DNA from: Argyresthia goedartella
Lineage: Eukaryota; Arthropoda; Insecta; Lepidoptera; Argyresthiidae
Assembly (NCBI GenBank): GCA_949825045.1
Contig: OX463824.1
Coordinates: forward strand, 30,970,001 to 31,034,000
Direction of reading: 5' to 3'
DNA: 64,000 nucleotides
The position numbers and the translations under genes are program-made. A model generated the notes under the pieces. That model ran no database searches. It worked only from the letters and a program-made list of their open reading frames with translations, and was not told where the DNA came from. Shown here piece by piece: positions 44,964-55,410 of the stretch; positions within the stretch are counted from its first letter, which is position 1, and each line of letters opens with the position of its first letter.

Positions 44964-47306
44964 TTATTGGTACGTATGCAATAGTGGTATGAAATATGAG
45001 TATTCACGATGATGCAAACATACTAATTTACATTTTAGGTCGGTAGGATCAAGGACAATATCACATTTGCTACCATAATTTTTTACTTTGTAAATGTGCA
45101 AATGTGAAGATTTTATAGGATACGTAAACACTTCTTCTTTGTTTCTAATTTTTAAGCCATTCATACGAATTCCATTGGGTTCTTCAACTCTATTATTGAT
45201 TTCAACTATATCGTTCACAGTTGTCAATACATATCTGTCTTTTATTTTTGAGGAAACTTTAAATTGTTCTAATTGAAGTACTCTATGTTTATTATTACTT
45301 TCCGTAACAAACGGGTAATCGGGCTGTTCAGATAAATCACGAGTTTTGACATGAAACCCTGTCGTGGCTTCAACTATTCTGTTTGCTATTTGAGATGGCG
45401 GATTCTTACCATCTCTCAGTAATCGTTTGATATGATACAGCTCATTCTCAAAAGGGTAGGCACTAAAAGAGTGTAAAATTCCAAATCGTTCAACCTCTGC
45501 AGTTAGGTGGATCAAATTGTGCACGTTACTAGTAATATAGTCCACCCCATAGAAATCTTTGTAGCTCTTTACAAAATCTTTCAGTAGTTCTTTTGCTAAT
45601 GGCAGCAAATGCAGATGACATTCAGTTGAACAAATTGTAACAGCACAGTAAAGCTTCACAAAGTGTGAAAATACGGCGCTTATGAGCACATCTGGCAGTA
45701 TAATAATGCTAAGGTAGAACAAAAATGTCCTATATTCAGATCCTTTCCAAAATGCCAGATACTCCAGACCTCGAACTGCTCGATGAATTTCCGATGGTAG
45801 CTTGCACTTGTTCAAGAAATTTGTGACTACTTCAATATCTTTAGCACGCCATTTCGTCACCAATTTTCCAAAATTACCATCACGCCATCCAACTAGTAGC
45901 CTCTTCATAATTCCTAGGTCAATTAAGTGCAATGAATCAGCAACCGGAAAATCCTTTACCATATCTATAGGAAGATTAAGCAAAGGAGAATCATTCTTAT
46001 GGTGTGCCCCATATAGTTTATTTCTAAACCCATCATTTGTTCTCTCGGAACAATTTATATCGGGAAAAGTAACTGTGTGTGAATTGTGGGAATATTCACC
46101 AACAGTTACACACTTCATGCAGCCATGTTTTCCATTGAAGTTGCAAACACCTGAAAAAGTATAAATAAATGTTATTTTAAAAAACTTCTGAGGGACAGAG
46201 AGTAAAGCACGTGCTTGGTCCTTCACTCTCTCGCGTCGAGATTCCTGCGGGGACAGGCATGCTACGGTTGCTGGTATGTATACAATAATAGTAAATCGGT
46301 GCAACGTCAGGGCTTGTCACCCTTGATTTAGACTATCACAAATAAATAAAAGAACTCAATAAAGGACATTATTACCTTTTATAAAAGCTCTAGCAGGTGA
46401 GTCACATATAAAACATCTGATCGAGACTGTAACTTTCTTCTCAGGATTTTGCAATAGTGTAATTCCCGTTTCCAATAAATTACTTAAATCGGTGACAAAA
46501 TCTTCTAAATAAGCTGTTATATTTTTAGGTTTTCCAATTCCATAGTAAATTCCAATCACTAAAGGTTTGATTTTAGGATTTTCATAAATGTTACAGAGTA
46601 TTGGCCAAAATTCTTTCTTTGAGCTTTTAAAGATTGGCAAACCATCTAAATTGAAATTCAATGATATATTTTCTGGTACATCTGTCCATTTTTCCAGTAG
46701 CAAAGTTAAGTTATGAGTAGTTCCGTTATGCCAATATTCACCTCCTTCAATTTTCTTTATAATGACACATCTAGGTGTTTTTAAAAGTGTCCTTGGATCC
46801 GTAGGTAATATTTCTGGTATCAACCCATTTATAATTTTTGTCAAATCTTTTAACGCTATTTGATGAATATTCCTTTCAATAGCCCATCGTCTAATATTTT
46901 CACGAAATGAAGAACATTTTCCATATTTATCTATACTACTGTCATCTCCACTTTCATCGGAGCTCTCAGGACTTACATTTTCAGCATCAAGCGGAAAAGA
47001 ATGAATACGATCTTGTTCAATATTCTCATTATTCACAATAATAGAATGTTTTATACACAAGGATTCCGTATCATGTGTTTTTTCAATGATGACAGGTGCA
47101 ACTTGATTTTGGTGACCTACGGAACCATCTTTATTATCGCTACAATTAACTTTGCACGAATCGTTTTGTTGTGCACTTGTCGGATCCGAATAAGACATAA
47201 TAAATGCATGTTTCTTTGAAATTTTTCGCCTCATTCCTCCGGTTCTTGCTCTCATTTTAAACGTTTTTTTCAACATTTTGTTGGAACGTTGATGCAAACA
47301 CAACAC
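44964..47306 (-). CDS. TNP2-like transposase, two exons
   Basis: Exon 1 is 47306-46376 and exon 2 is 46150-44964, separated by a 225-bp phase-1 intron (donor AAAAG|GTAATAATG, acceptor TTTTTCAG|GTGTTTGC). The joined frame is 2118 nt, 705 codons plus stop, with no interruption. The N-terminal part is charged and low-complexity. The catalytic region includes NFNLDGLPIFKSS and FWPILCNIY (probable first Asp), VTVSIRCFICDSPARAFIKG across the splice (probable second Asp) and HGCMKCVTVGEY (zinc-binding-like). Then FPVADSLHLIDLGIMKRLLV, RAVRGLEYLAFWKG and EYRTFLFYL lead to SSNVHNLIHLTAEVERFG...AYPFENELYH, a DUF4218-like block with the probable catalytic Glu. These match the CACTA-type transposases of arthropods. 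The start at 47306 is the first Met; two later Mets are close. It should bind the element ends and cut at TIRs. Confidence 0.85.
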
Positions 47307-47539
47307 AACAAAATGATGAATTTATTATCACCTAGGATTATTAAATTACTCGTACAATGATATCACAACTTAATTTCGTTACTAGCATATTATTAGATAG
47401 AATCTTTTTAATACATACGCTTAGGCAAAACTCACAATTATTATTTTACAAATACAGTAAGTGAATGTATAAACAGCTAAACACATTACAATAACTCACA
47501 TTTATTTGGTAAAAGAGCTATTAGCTGTGCAACAAAAGT

Positions 47540-48120
47540 CATGTGATCTTTAAAAATGCAAGCATTAAATTGATTCACTTTTATGCTGTTTAGCAGCATT
47601 AGACATTTACTTTCTACTTTAAAAGCTATTATACAACAAAGAGCTCTAAAACCAGCTCAAAGCTACATAACAGAATTATAATGGTACAGGATTATGCTAT
47701 TAGGCAGCGTTAGGCATTACATAATTGCTTAAAAATGGTATTGTAGACCCTAAAGCACTTGAAACAGCTGAAAGTCGTATAGCGGATTAACGTGGCATTA
47801 TAATGGTTCTTGTTTATGCTATTAAACGGCCTTAAGCATTTATGTATCATTTAAAATGCTATTATAGTTCCAAATGCACTAAAAACAGCTGTAAGCTCTA
47901 AAGTTGCTTTGTGATTTGCTGCAGTAAAACTAAAGGCTTTACATATGCATTTTGATATGCCTCTGTCCAACCGTTATACGGTGTAAAGCATCGTAATGGT
48001 TTTGAAATGCCATTGTAAAGCTTCAAGATGCTCGGTGAATGTTTATAGGAGTCTATACGGACCTTAAGTTCTACATAGGTTTACTATTCGCTCCTTAAAA
48101 TGCTTTCTGTGTTACTTGGG
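47540..48120 (-). repeat. Right subterminal repeats of the CACTA-like element
   Basis: The same core occurs mainly inverted or degenerate (TTTATGCTGTTTAGCAGCAT, TTATGCTATTAGGCAGCG, AAATGCTATTATAG, GGCATTATAATGG, AAATGCTTTCTGTG) over about 580 bp, less regular than on the left. Confidence 0.7.
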
Positions 48121-48330
48121 CACTTTGAGCGAGTTATTCAATACTCTGTTTTGCGTGACAGGGGGCTAGCCCATCGCCGCAGCTATGAAAATTTTCTCAC
48201 AATGCTTTCCACCAACATTAGAACGTCCGTTGTATTTAAGATAAATTATCTCATTGGTCAGGAATCGAACCTGCATCTCCTGTGTGAGAAGCAAGCGTGA
48301 AAACCATTAGACCACGAAGTTCTATTCTAT
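48121..48330 (-). mobile_element. SINE family 2, 5' part (host of the CACTA-like element)
   Basis: Begins with the duplicated CA, continues CTTTGAGCGAG, GGGGGCTAGCCCATCGCCGC, AGATAAATTATCTCATTGGT, then the tRNA-like head in inverse (ATCGAACCTGCATCTCCTGT, GTGAGAAGCAAGCGTG, CCATTAGACCACGAAG). It matches 6500-6680. Confidence 0.8.
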
Positions 48331-49232
48331 TTTTATTTATCTATTTTAGTAATGTACTCTATGAAAGCGATTCATTTCGGAAATTGGTATCCATTAAGGC
48401 CCAAGATCACACAAAACCACTGAAAAGCGCCTTGGAAAAAAAATATAAAATTATTTCTACTAATTTCGTCGGTCTCAAAAAAATATATGTTATTTTTTTG
48501 AGATAATGAGACTATCTAGTTTAGATACTATGTCGTGACGCGATTGGATTAATTTGTATCGATCGTTAAAATTCCTGAACCTAGTCTATATTAAAAGGGA
48601 GATACAATAATTTTAATATAAAATGACTGATTTTTTTCATAATGTTTATACCTAAATTTTCCTCTTTTTGAGCTCCATATCAATCCTTAAATTTTATGAA
48701 TTAGCTTATTTCCGTTTTTCAGTAAATACGAAAAAACATCTAATTTTTAACTTCGCCGGGCGGCCCGATGCTATTCCGCGCCGCTCGCTACCCCGCCAGT
48801 TCCGCTACTCCGCCAGTTCCGCTACTCCGCCAGTTCCGCTACCCCGCCAGAAGACGACGGGCGAATGCAGCGCTGGGCCTTAAGGCAATCCGCCCGGAAT
48901 AGGGTACTCATCCCTATTCACGCAGGTTTTGGAGCCCGGAGGTACTTGGCCGACCAGCTGTTCTGCGACCCTGGATCCTTTATCGTCATTACCACAATAG
49001 TACGATGTAGTATCCTCGAGATTCTTAGACGCAGCCAATGCACTAAACTTCGCGTGCCATACGTTGGTGTTCTGCACCACACCGTACAGTCGCTCTTATG
49101 ACCCATAGACAGAGTATATTTGCTATGACTGTTCTAATGACAGACGGTTTTGATATGAAACGGGAAATAAACCTTTTTTGTATAAGCTTATTCGTTGTGA
49201 AATAGAACTAATAAATCGGTTAGACGACCCGA
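48331..49232. other. Non-coding with a short GC-rich tandem
   Basis: 48787-48851 holds about four units of a 17-bp repeat (GCTACTCCGCCAGTTCC) in a GC-rich patch. Nothing else is recognised. Overlapping small frames around 48880-49106 have no motif. Confidence 0.45.
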
Positions 49233-49450
49233 ATGGCCGAGTCGGCAGTGACGCTACCTACGAAGCCAAGGGTCCCGGGTTCGAGTCCCGGTGGGGGCAA
49301 TTTTTATTTTTGATGAGAACGGATGTTTGTCTTTGTTTATCTATCTAAGTATTATATTTATCTCTATAAGTATGTGAATCGTTGTCTAGCACCTAAGATA
49401 CAGGGAATCCTAGTTTGGGGCTAGATCAATGGGTGTAAATGGTGTCCAAG

Positions 49451-49490
<40 letters not shown>
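49233..49490 (+). mobile_element. SINE family 1, complete copy with ATT tail
   Basis: GACCCGAATGGCCGAGTCGG (A-box region), CGAAGCCAAGGGTCCCGGG, TTCGAGTCCCGG, GGGGGCAATTTTTATTTTTG, CTAGTTTGGGGCTAGATCAA, GTGTCCAAGG and an ATT microsatellite at about 49452-49488. This copy shows what the SINE at 21.8 kb looked like before the LTR element entered it. Confidence 0.85.
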
Positions 49491-49794
49491 ACAAGGAACC
49501 CTAATAAGTAGGAAAGTCATCTAGGACCAGAATACTTGTCAAGATAAATCTGACGTGCCGAAACTCGATGGAGTTACGTCTTTTAATGACAAAGTTCCCA
49601 TAGCCACCTTCCAGCTCCATCATCAGAGCAGCACCGTGTCAGAAAAATATATCATAGTCGTACGATTTAAATATGCAAATTTTCAGCTCAATCAAAAACC
49701 GGGAAGCGGGTCAATTTAACTTGCAATATTTTATTAGAGACGGACAGAGCGCGGGACAGTTGAAACTATACATATGGCTTATGTTTAAATTATC

Positions 49795-50030
49795 AGCAAA
49801 AATGCATATTCCTGCTTATTAATTATGATAATGAAAATATTAATATATTTTGTATTAATTAAGCACAAGCAATTTTTAAAAGAGATCTAGAAATCAATCT
49901 GTGGGAGTTTCTACGCCCTTCTTCTCCCACAGTGGTCCAATGTAGAGAAGTGGTAAAAAATGACGATTGCTAAGTATATGTAAATATCTACAGTAATAAA
50001 GACCTTTGGAATTTGGAATTTGGAATTTGG
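49795..50030 (+). mobile_element. LINE 'B' 3' end with heptamer tail
   Basis: CCTGCTTATTAATTATGATA, AAAAGAGATCTAGAAATCAA, GTGGGAGTTTCTACGCCCTT, CTCCCACAGTGGTCCAATGT, TACAGTAATAAAGACC and then TTTGGAA units. Only the 3' untranslated region was inserted. Confidence 0.8.
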
Positions 50031-50290
50031 CTCCTATTTTACTACCAATAAATTCGAAACGACCGCCAGAATTGTGTGTTTTGTGTACTTAAGTTTATGT
50101 TTTAAGTATTTTTTGTTGTTCTTACATGTTCAACTTAACACGAAGGATAAAGAGGGCTTCGCTTCGCTCACTCCCTTTACCCTTCACCTAAGCTACCGCA
50201 GTATTTTGCCCTGATATTTTCTGCAATTTTTGGTGATCATTTACCCATTTTGGGTAGGAATAAAATATTTTGGTGATCATTATATTTGTT
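50031..50290 (+). repeat. Dispersed repeat 'R', copy 1
   Basis: TACCAATAAATTCGAAACGA, GTGTACTTAAGTTTATGTTT, AACACGAAGGATAAAGAGGG, CTTCGCTTCGCTCACTCCC, TTACCCTTCACCTAAGCTAC and TTTTGGTGATCAT motifs. Copies: inverted at 52480-52830 and partial at 57960-58110. Confidence 0.7.
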
Positions 50291-50972
50291 GCCAACTGGT
50301 TGCCAATACATATTGGGGTGAGCTAATTAAATATCAATCTATATGCTGGAGCTCAGGCTACCTTATTGTTTGCAGCCTAATTTCGATGAAAAGATGAATT
50401 TCCGGAACCAACGTTAACTTTTTACTCACAAAACCAATTTCCGTTGTTTCCCAACAAAATTCCAATACATTTGAATCACGTCTCCAGTTATTGATGCCAC
50501 ATCATTAATCATGATCTGTCACAGTAAAACAACTTCGTCTTAACTTCACAGAAGCACCGCAAACAAGTTTCAACAAAAATTTAATTAAACACCCTTCCAT
50601 CGTTAACGGAAGCTTTCGCAAGTTTAGATATGGCACTCCTATCAACCGTGAACTATTTGAAATAGAGGCCACAATCCTTTGACACATAGGTCATTGTAAT
50701 TTTGGTGTCTTGCTTCCGGAAGCACAAGAATTCTTTGGACATTGAATCAGTTGTCTTAAAGATAGATTGCGATGACCAACCTGGATGATGCAATATCTTT
50801 CGGGTTACGTTCAACTAAGTATTAAGTGATGACGTCACCCTAATTTTAAACACAGGTATATTTGTGTACGATTCCAAACAGTTTCTCAGACTTTTACTGT
50901 GTTTCTTTCGTGTGTCGTAAGGACTGTAAAATAATTTTCTTGTGGGACACAAATCGAATTTGACTGCACATT
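50291..50972. other. Non-coding, nothing recognised
   Basis: Small frames only; no repeat end found. Confidence 0.4.
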
Positions 50973-50977
50973 GTAGT

Positions 50978-51198
50978 TGTTATGGACGCCGTACCTGCTT
51001 GGAATAGAAGATACCGTCGTGCTCTACCCCGCTAGCGCTGTCTCGCTCGCACTATGCGCGCGTCGCCGCGACTCGTTTAAGTCTGTTAGAACCATATATA
51101 AGTAGGAACATTTGTAAGCAACGATGAGTCTGAACCGAGAATTTGAGCAATAAACATCTCAAGATCAAACGGAGTTTTCATTCATACAGTCCACAACA
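50978..51198 (+). repeat. Probable solo LTR (221 bp)
   Basis: Starts TGTTATGGACGCC and ends CAGTCCACAACA. Its ends form the short inverted TGTT..GGAC / GTCC..AACA typical of LTRs. Inside are a TATA-like CATATATAAGTAGG (about 51091) and a polyadenylation signal CAATAAACATC (about 51150). Flanks are GTAGT and GTAGC, a near 5-bp duplication. No internal retroelement sequence is nearby, which suggests LTR-LTR recombination. Confidence 0.6.
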
Positions 51199-51203
51199 GT
51201 AGC

Positions 51204-51962
51204 CGTATGGAGACATTGGTCTGACATTGGATTACCACTATACTAATACTGTATCCTATATCCGTTATACACTTTGTTCTGTAGTTCTAATTCTGTACCA
51301 CGAAAATAATACAAAACGTTGACTCGGAAAACATGGCTTGTTACAATATTTGCCAACTACTCGTAACATGGCTTATCTATATTTTTAGCGTTCCGCCTCC
51401 TCTGCCAAAAGTTGCTAAATAAAGGTTTTTTCTTATTTTTTATTAGATATGAGACTGTTGTTTAAACGAAATGTGATAAGGCTTTGCTTAAAACAAAGAA
51501 GAGTTTTTGATGATAATTTCTTAGTGTTTTTTTCTCCATATTATTTGAAACTGCAGCTCAAAAAAAATCCAAATTGAGCTTCGTCATCCTGTGATTAAAG
51601 TTGAATACATTAGAGAACTGAACTAAGTTATGGAATTTAATTAATAATAATTAAAGGTGACGAAGGTCTAGTGGATATTTGACATATTTATTGAAATTGT
51701 ATTTACTTGTTTAACAGTAATAATGACTTTCTCCACCCGGGTGACATTAAATTATAAACCAAATATTTATAATTCCCATTCGAATATTTGACTCGATGAT
51801 CAATTAATTTAAGCGGTGGTCCTTTAAATTACATTATGTTTATACACAGATTATAGCAACAACTACAACAACATCAAAAACAAATGCAACTGTGCCTCTA
51901 TTACCCCGTATGGGAAATGTAAAACGATTTGTTTTTATTTTGCTTGTAAGAAACACTAATAT
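51204..51962. other. Non-coding, nothing recognised
   Basis: 51890-51930 (CTGTGCCTCTATTACCCCGT) resembles the variant SINE 2 tail. Nothing else was found. Confidence 0.35.
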
Positions 51963-52945
51963 TTAGGGTTCCGTACGGGACGACTGACGTCCGTCACCGG
52001 GCTCTACCGGATAAACAGTAACAGGTAGAGAGCTGAAATTTTCACAGAGACTGTATTTTTATTGCCGCTCAAATAATAAAAAATACGGGTTTTTAAGAAT
52101 TCAAAGTAGTACCTATACAAGAGATTATTTGTATGGCCATTTTCTTTTTTCTTAGCCATTTTGTTTTATTTGTTTATCGGTGAACCTGAACTCTCCCGAA
52201 TACTCCCGATATTATGGGAAAAGATCTTTAACTGCGGGTATTGAGTTTTGTGCTTAGTTATGTGTTATCATAAGATTAATTTGTTATAATTCATTCGTTT
52301 TTTTTTTTTTTATAATATATGATTTCATTTCTGTAAACAACTTACCTTCTCAATTTCTATCCACTTACGGTTTCGATGAACAAAGAGTTTCGTTAACCCG
52401 AGTATATAGTTCAATATTACATACTACATTCACAAAACTTTTTTTCATTGTTTCGATGGACGGCCTTGAATATAGTCCTACCTCGTTATTAATGGCAACA
52501 AATATGACCACCAAAATATTTTTTTCCTACCCAAAATGGCTAAATGACCACCAAAAGTTGCAGAAAATATCAGGGCAGAATACTGCGGTAGCTTAGGTGA
52601 AGGGTAAAGGGGGTGAGCGAAGCGAAGCCCCCTTTATCCTTCGTGTTAGGTTGAACATGTAAGAACAACAAAAAATACTTAAAACATAAACTTAAGTACA
52701 CAAAACATAAAAAGAAGTTTGGTGATCATTTATCCAAACACAATTTGGTGGACATCCATCCATTTTGGCAGTCATTTTGAATTTATTGGTAGAAAATTTT
52801 CGAATTTTTTGGTAATCGTTTAAACACAAGCCGTTTTTAATAGGGCTACTCGTACAAAAGACTGTCGTTTTACGATTATCCGTGTGCAATGGTATGTAAC
52901 CCTTCGTGTGCGGGTCCGACGTCCTACTAGCACTTGACTGGTATT
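51963..52945 (+). mobile_element. (GTCY)n-type repeat containing a nested R repeat
   Basis: TTTAGGGTTCCGTACGGGAC with most of the GTCY run lost, then CTCTACCGGATAAACAGTAA, AACAAAGAGTTTCGTTAACC. After the nested element come GCAATGGTATGTAACCC, TTCGTGTGCGGGTCCGAC and CACTTGACTGGT. Parallels 8551-9203. Confidence 0.75.
52480..52830 (-). repeat. Dispersed repeat 'R', copy 2 (nested)
   Basis: Inverse of 50031-50290: TGCAGAAAATATCAGGGCAG, TAGCTTAGGTGAAGGGTAAA, GGGGTGAGCGAAGCGAAGCC, AACATGTAAGAACAACAAAA, flanked by ATGACCACCAAAA-type motifs. It interrupts the (GTCY)n element between its interior and its tail. Confidence 0.7.
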
Positions 52946-53873
52946 ATTTTACTATATGAATCGAATAGTACCTTATGATTATTTCTATGAATTAGGCCCC
53001 GGGCCCTGGCCTTCCCACATTTGATTCGATGGTCCTTCAATTGTATTTCCGCCACTCCCTCCGTATTTAACTCCGTAATTGGCATAACCCGTTTATTTTT
53101 CAATCTAAAACTTTGGTACCCACGTTAGCTCCCCCTGGTTTCGCTGCGCTCTGTTAACTCTAGTTTGATCGTTGTTACAAAACTAGTCCCATGTGCGTTC
53201 CGTCGCCGACGTAATATTTTAAAGTTAGTTAAACTAAACTATTTAACGAAACTAATCGCCGCTATTTATATGCTAGCAGTACTTACAGTGCAGCGCTAAT
53301 TAACAAGTTTTGCTGTAACACGTGTCGTGCTACTTCGTAAACATTACGGGAATATTTTTAGAATAGAATAAGCATTTATTTGCTATATCAAACACACAGA
53401 AATATAAAAGTTATACACAATAGAAGCACGGAAATATAAAAGTAAAAAAAAACGTTTCTATCTACCCTGGTTCTGGTTACAACTGAATAACATATGGAGG
53501 GTCGTGTTACAGCCAAATAGAGATTCGGAATGATGATCCTAATAACGTCTTGAATTTGAATTTTATAAACCATTCTGTTACACTCTGTATCACAGTGTAC
53601 ATAATCATAATACAGATCTAGCTAGTATGATAACTGGGCCCCTATACTGTTATGGAAAACGCATAGCCATTGCGTATCGATTGCTACCAAGGGCGCAAAA
53701 TGCCATTTGGCTTGACGGCCGGCGCCTATTTTGATTAGAGACTGACTGTTAAATACTGCATTAAGCGCCCATCAGACCAATCGATACGCTATCGCTATTA
53801 GAAATGGGTTTTTGCCCGACATTTAGTCCACTTAGTGCATTGTTAATGCCTTATAAATGTTTTTTTATCTACA
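52946..53873. other. Non-coding, nothing recognised
   Basis: 53360-53410 (AGAATAGAATAAGCATTTAT) may be an inverted LINE tail. No gene. Confidence 0.35.
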
Positions 53874-54187
53874 CACGTATCATAAACCCTCTTTATTGCG
53901 TCGAAAAACCACACGTTACGACCAGCATAATAATAAACTTTTTGATAAAAACTCATTTCTTATCTGAATATTGATCATTAGGACCATAATGCACCAAAAT
54001 GTGTCAAATTATGACATTCAAATTCCGAATGCCGACGCCCGCCTGCGTGCTGCCCCTAGTGTGTCTGTGAAGTTGGCACTGCAGAACAAGCTAATCCACT
54101 GCAGAGCAATGATCAATGCCACAATGCCGGTTGAATATGCGGTTCCTGAACACATCAAAAAGAGCTTATGATATGTTTGTAGATAAA
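53874..54187. mobile_element. MITE family 'W', copy 3
   Basis: Left TTTATCTACACACGTATCAT, right CTTATGATATGTTTGTAGAT. The interior is as in copy 1 with about 10% differences and no triplication. The shared right flank runs on to about 54245. Confidence 0.8.
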
Positions 54188-54245
54188 CTAGTGTATGTAA
54201 CTGTACATAATTAGGCATTATGTAGCAGTCACATAAACTACTATT

Positions 54246-54740
54246 ATGTTACTGCTAAATCACTGCACCGGTTGGCTTACAGAGTTGGTATTTTTGACAG
54301 CTGTCACTAATGTTGACAGAAATCACAAATTTTGAATTTTTATAGCCTTATTATGATTCTGACAACTAAAATCCAATCGCTTTTGAAAAATTGTCCAATT
54401 ATAACACGATTATTTAAGATGAGCAGTCCTGAACTACGGCTTTGCTTGTTTATGAGACGTTTAGATTGGTCTCCAAACCTAACCATATCTCACTAGCTAG
54501 CTGACCTAACAGACTTATATGATGTTCAATTCCGGAGTCGTCAAAACTTATTAACTGTATCGAACTTAATTGAACAAAGTCTGAAAATTGTTATGTAGTT
54601 GCCATAGGTACTTCCTTAAAACTCGTTTAATTATTAGTTCAATTTGTGACACCTCTAAAATCGGTCTCTCTAGTTAATTTTATTAATCAAATGATGACTG
54701 AGTCTCAGTCAAACTTTAAGAGGTTCTTTATGCATCCGGG
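54246..54740. other. Non-coding, nothing recognised
   Basis: No repeat ends or gene identified. Confidence 0.4.
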
Positions 54741-55410
54741 TATCTTCCACTCGTATAGAATGGCATTGCGGTTCGAGGCTCTGCCACCGGTTCGAATTCC
54801 GGCTGGGAGGGAAAAAAAAATCCCAGGCCTTGGATATTTATATTAGGTCCTTACATATGAAATTGGCGTTTTGTATGGAGAAATTGAAGTAAACTCAATT
54901 TTCAGAACAAACATATTTGTATTTTTTTTGAAGAATGACAGTTCCTAATTTTATAAACTTTGTCTGTATGAATGAGACAACATTTAGCTAACAGAAAATT
55001 TTATATAATTTTTGAAAAGTGTCAGCTGTAAAAAAATATTACGAATATTATCATGAAAATGGATGACATTTAGGAGGCACTGATTTTGAAGATAACATTT
55101 TAGTTATCAAACTGAAAATTATAAGAAAATTTAATAAGTAGTAGTAAAATATTGAAATCAATTTTAAAACAATAAAAAAAAACTGGAAATAGCTATTGAA
55201 CTACTCGAATTATGAACTCCTGAATATGTAAGAAAAATTCGCCAATTTCATAGGTAAGCACCCAATATATCGTATTTCTTTATTGCACATGAAAATTCAC
55301 ATTACAAGCTTATAGAAAAGACATTTACGATGGCAAGCAGTGTGTCACGTCGCTGTTGCTGGTTCCCACCACACAGGGTATCCTAGTGTAGGGCCAGAAG
55401 CAATTTATGT
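54741..55410 (+). mobile_element. SINE family 3, split by a MITE
   Basis: The head GCATTGCGGTTCGAGGCTCT, the B box GGTTCGAATTCCGG, GGGAGGGAAAAAAAAATCCC and AGGCCTTGGATATTTATA end at 54842. The rest of the body (GTGTGTCACGTCGCTGTTGC, CACACAGGGTATCCTAGTGT, GGGCCAGAAGCAATTTATGT) lies at 55339-55410. Between them are the MITE and about 70 bp that look like an inverted LINE end (CTTTATTGCACATG). Confidence 0.65.
54843..55265. mobile_element. Mariner-like MITE with TA duplication
   Basis: Left TIR TTAGGTCCTTACATATGAAA(TTGGCG), right TIR the inverse of TTGGGTGCTTACCTATGAAA(TTGGCG): 23 of 26 match. TA lies on each side (54841-54842, 55266-55267). 423 bp with no transposase remnant. Confidence 0.85.

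Larger units (their letters stand above)
40611..48120. mobile_element. CACTA-like (EnSpm) DNA transposon, 7.5 kb, two genes
   Basis: The left end is CCCAAGTAACACATCAAAGC and the right end is the inverse of CCCAAGTAACACAGAAAGC. The TIRs match over about 13 bp, then loosely for another 12. A CA dinucleotide flanks each side (40609-40610 and 48121-48122). The surrounding SINE reads continuously once the element and one CA are removed. Both ends have dense GCATTA-type subterminal repeats. Inside are two convergent genes: a DUF4806-type gene (+, 42314-43944) and a TNP2-like transposase (-, 47306-44964). Short TIRs, a 2-bp duplication, subterminal repeats and a TNP2-like protein fit the CACTA superfamily, although the termini start CCC rather than CACTA. 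Confidence 0.85.

Noticed and set aside
46151..46304. The first 50 or so residues of an apparent 446-codon frame as the transposase start.
   Set aside because: They are intron sequence. A clean acceptor at 46151 and donor at 46375 join the two exons in frame with conserved residues across the splice.
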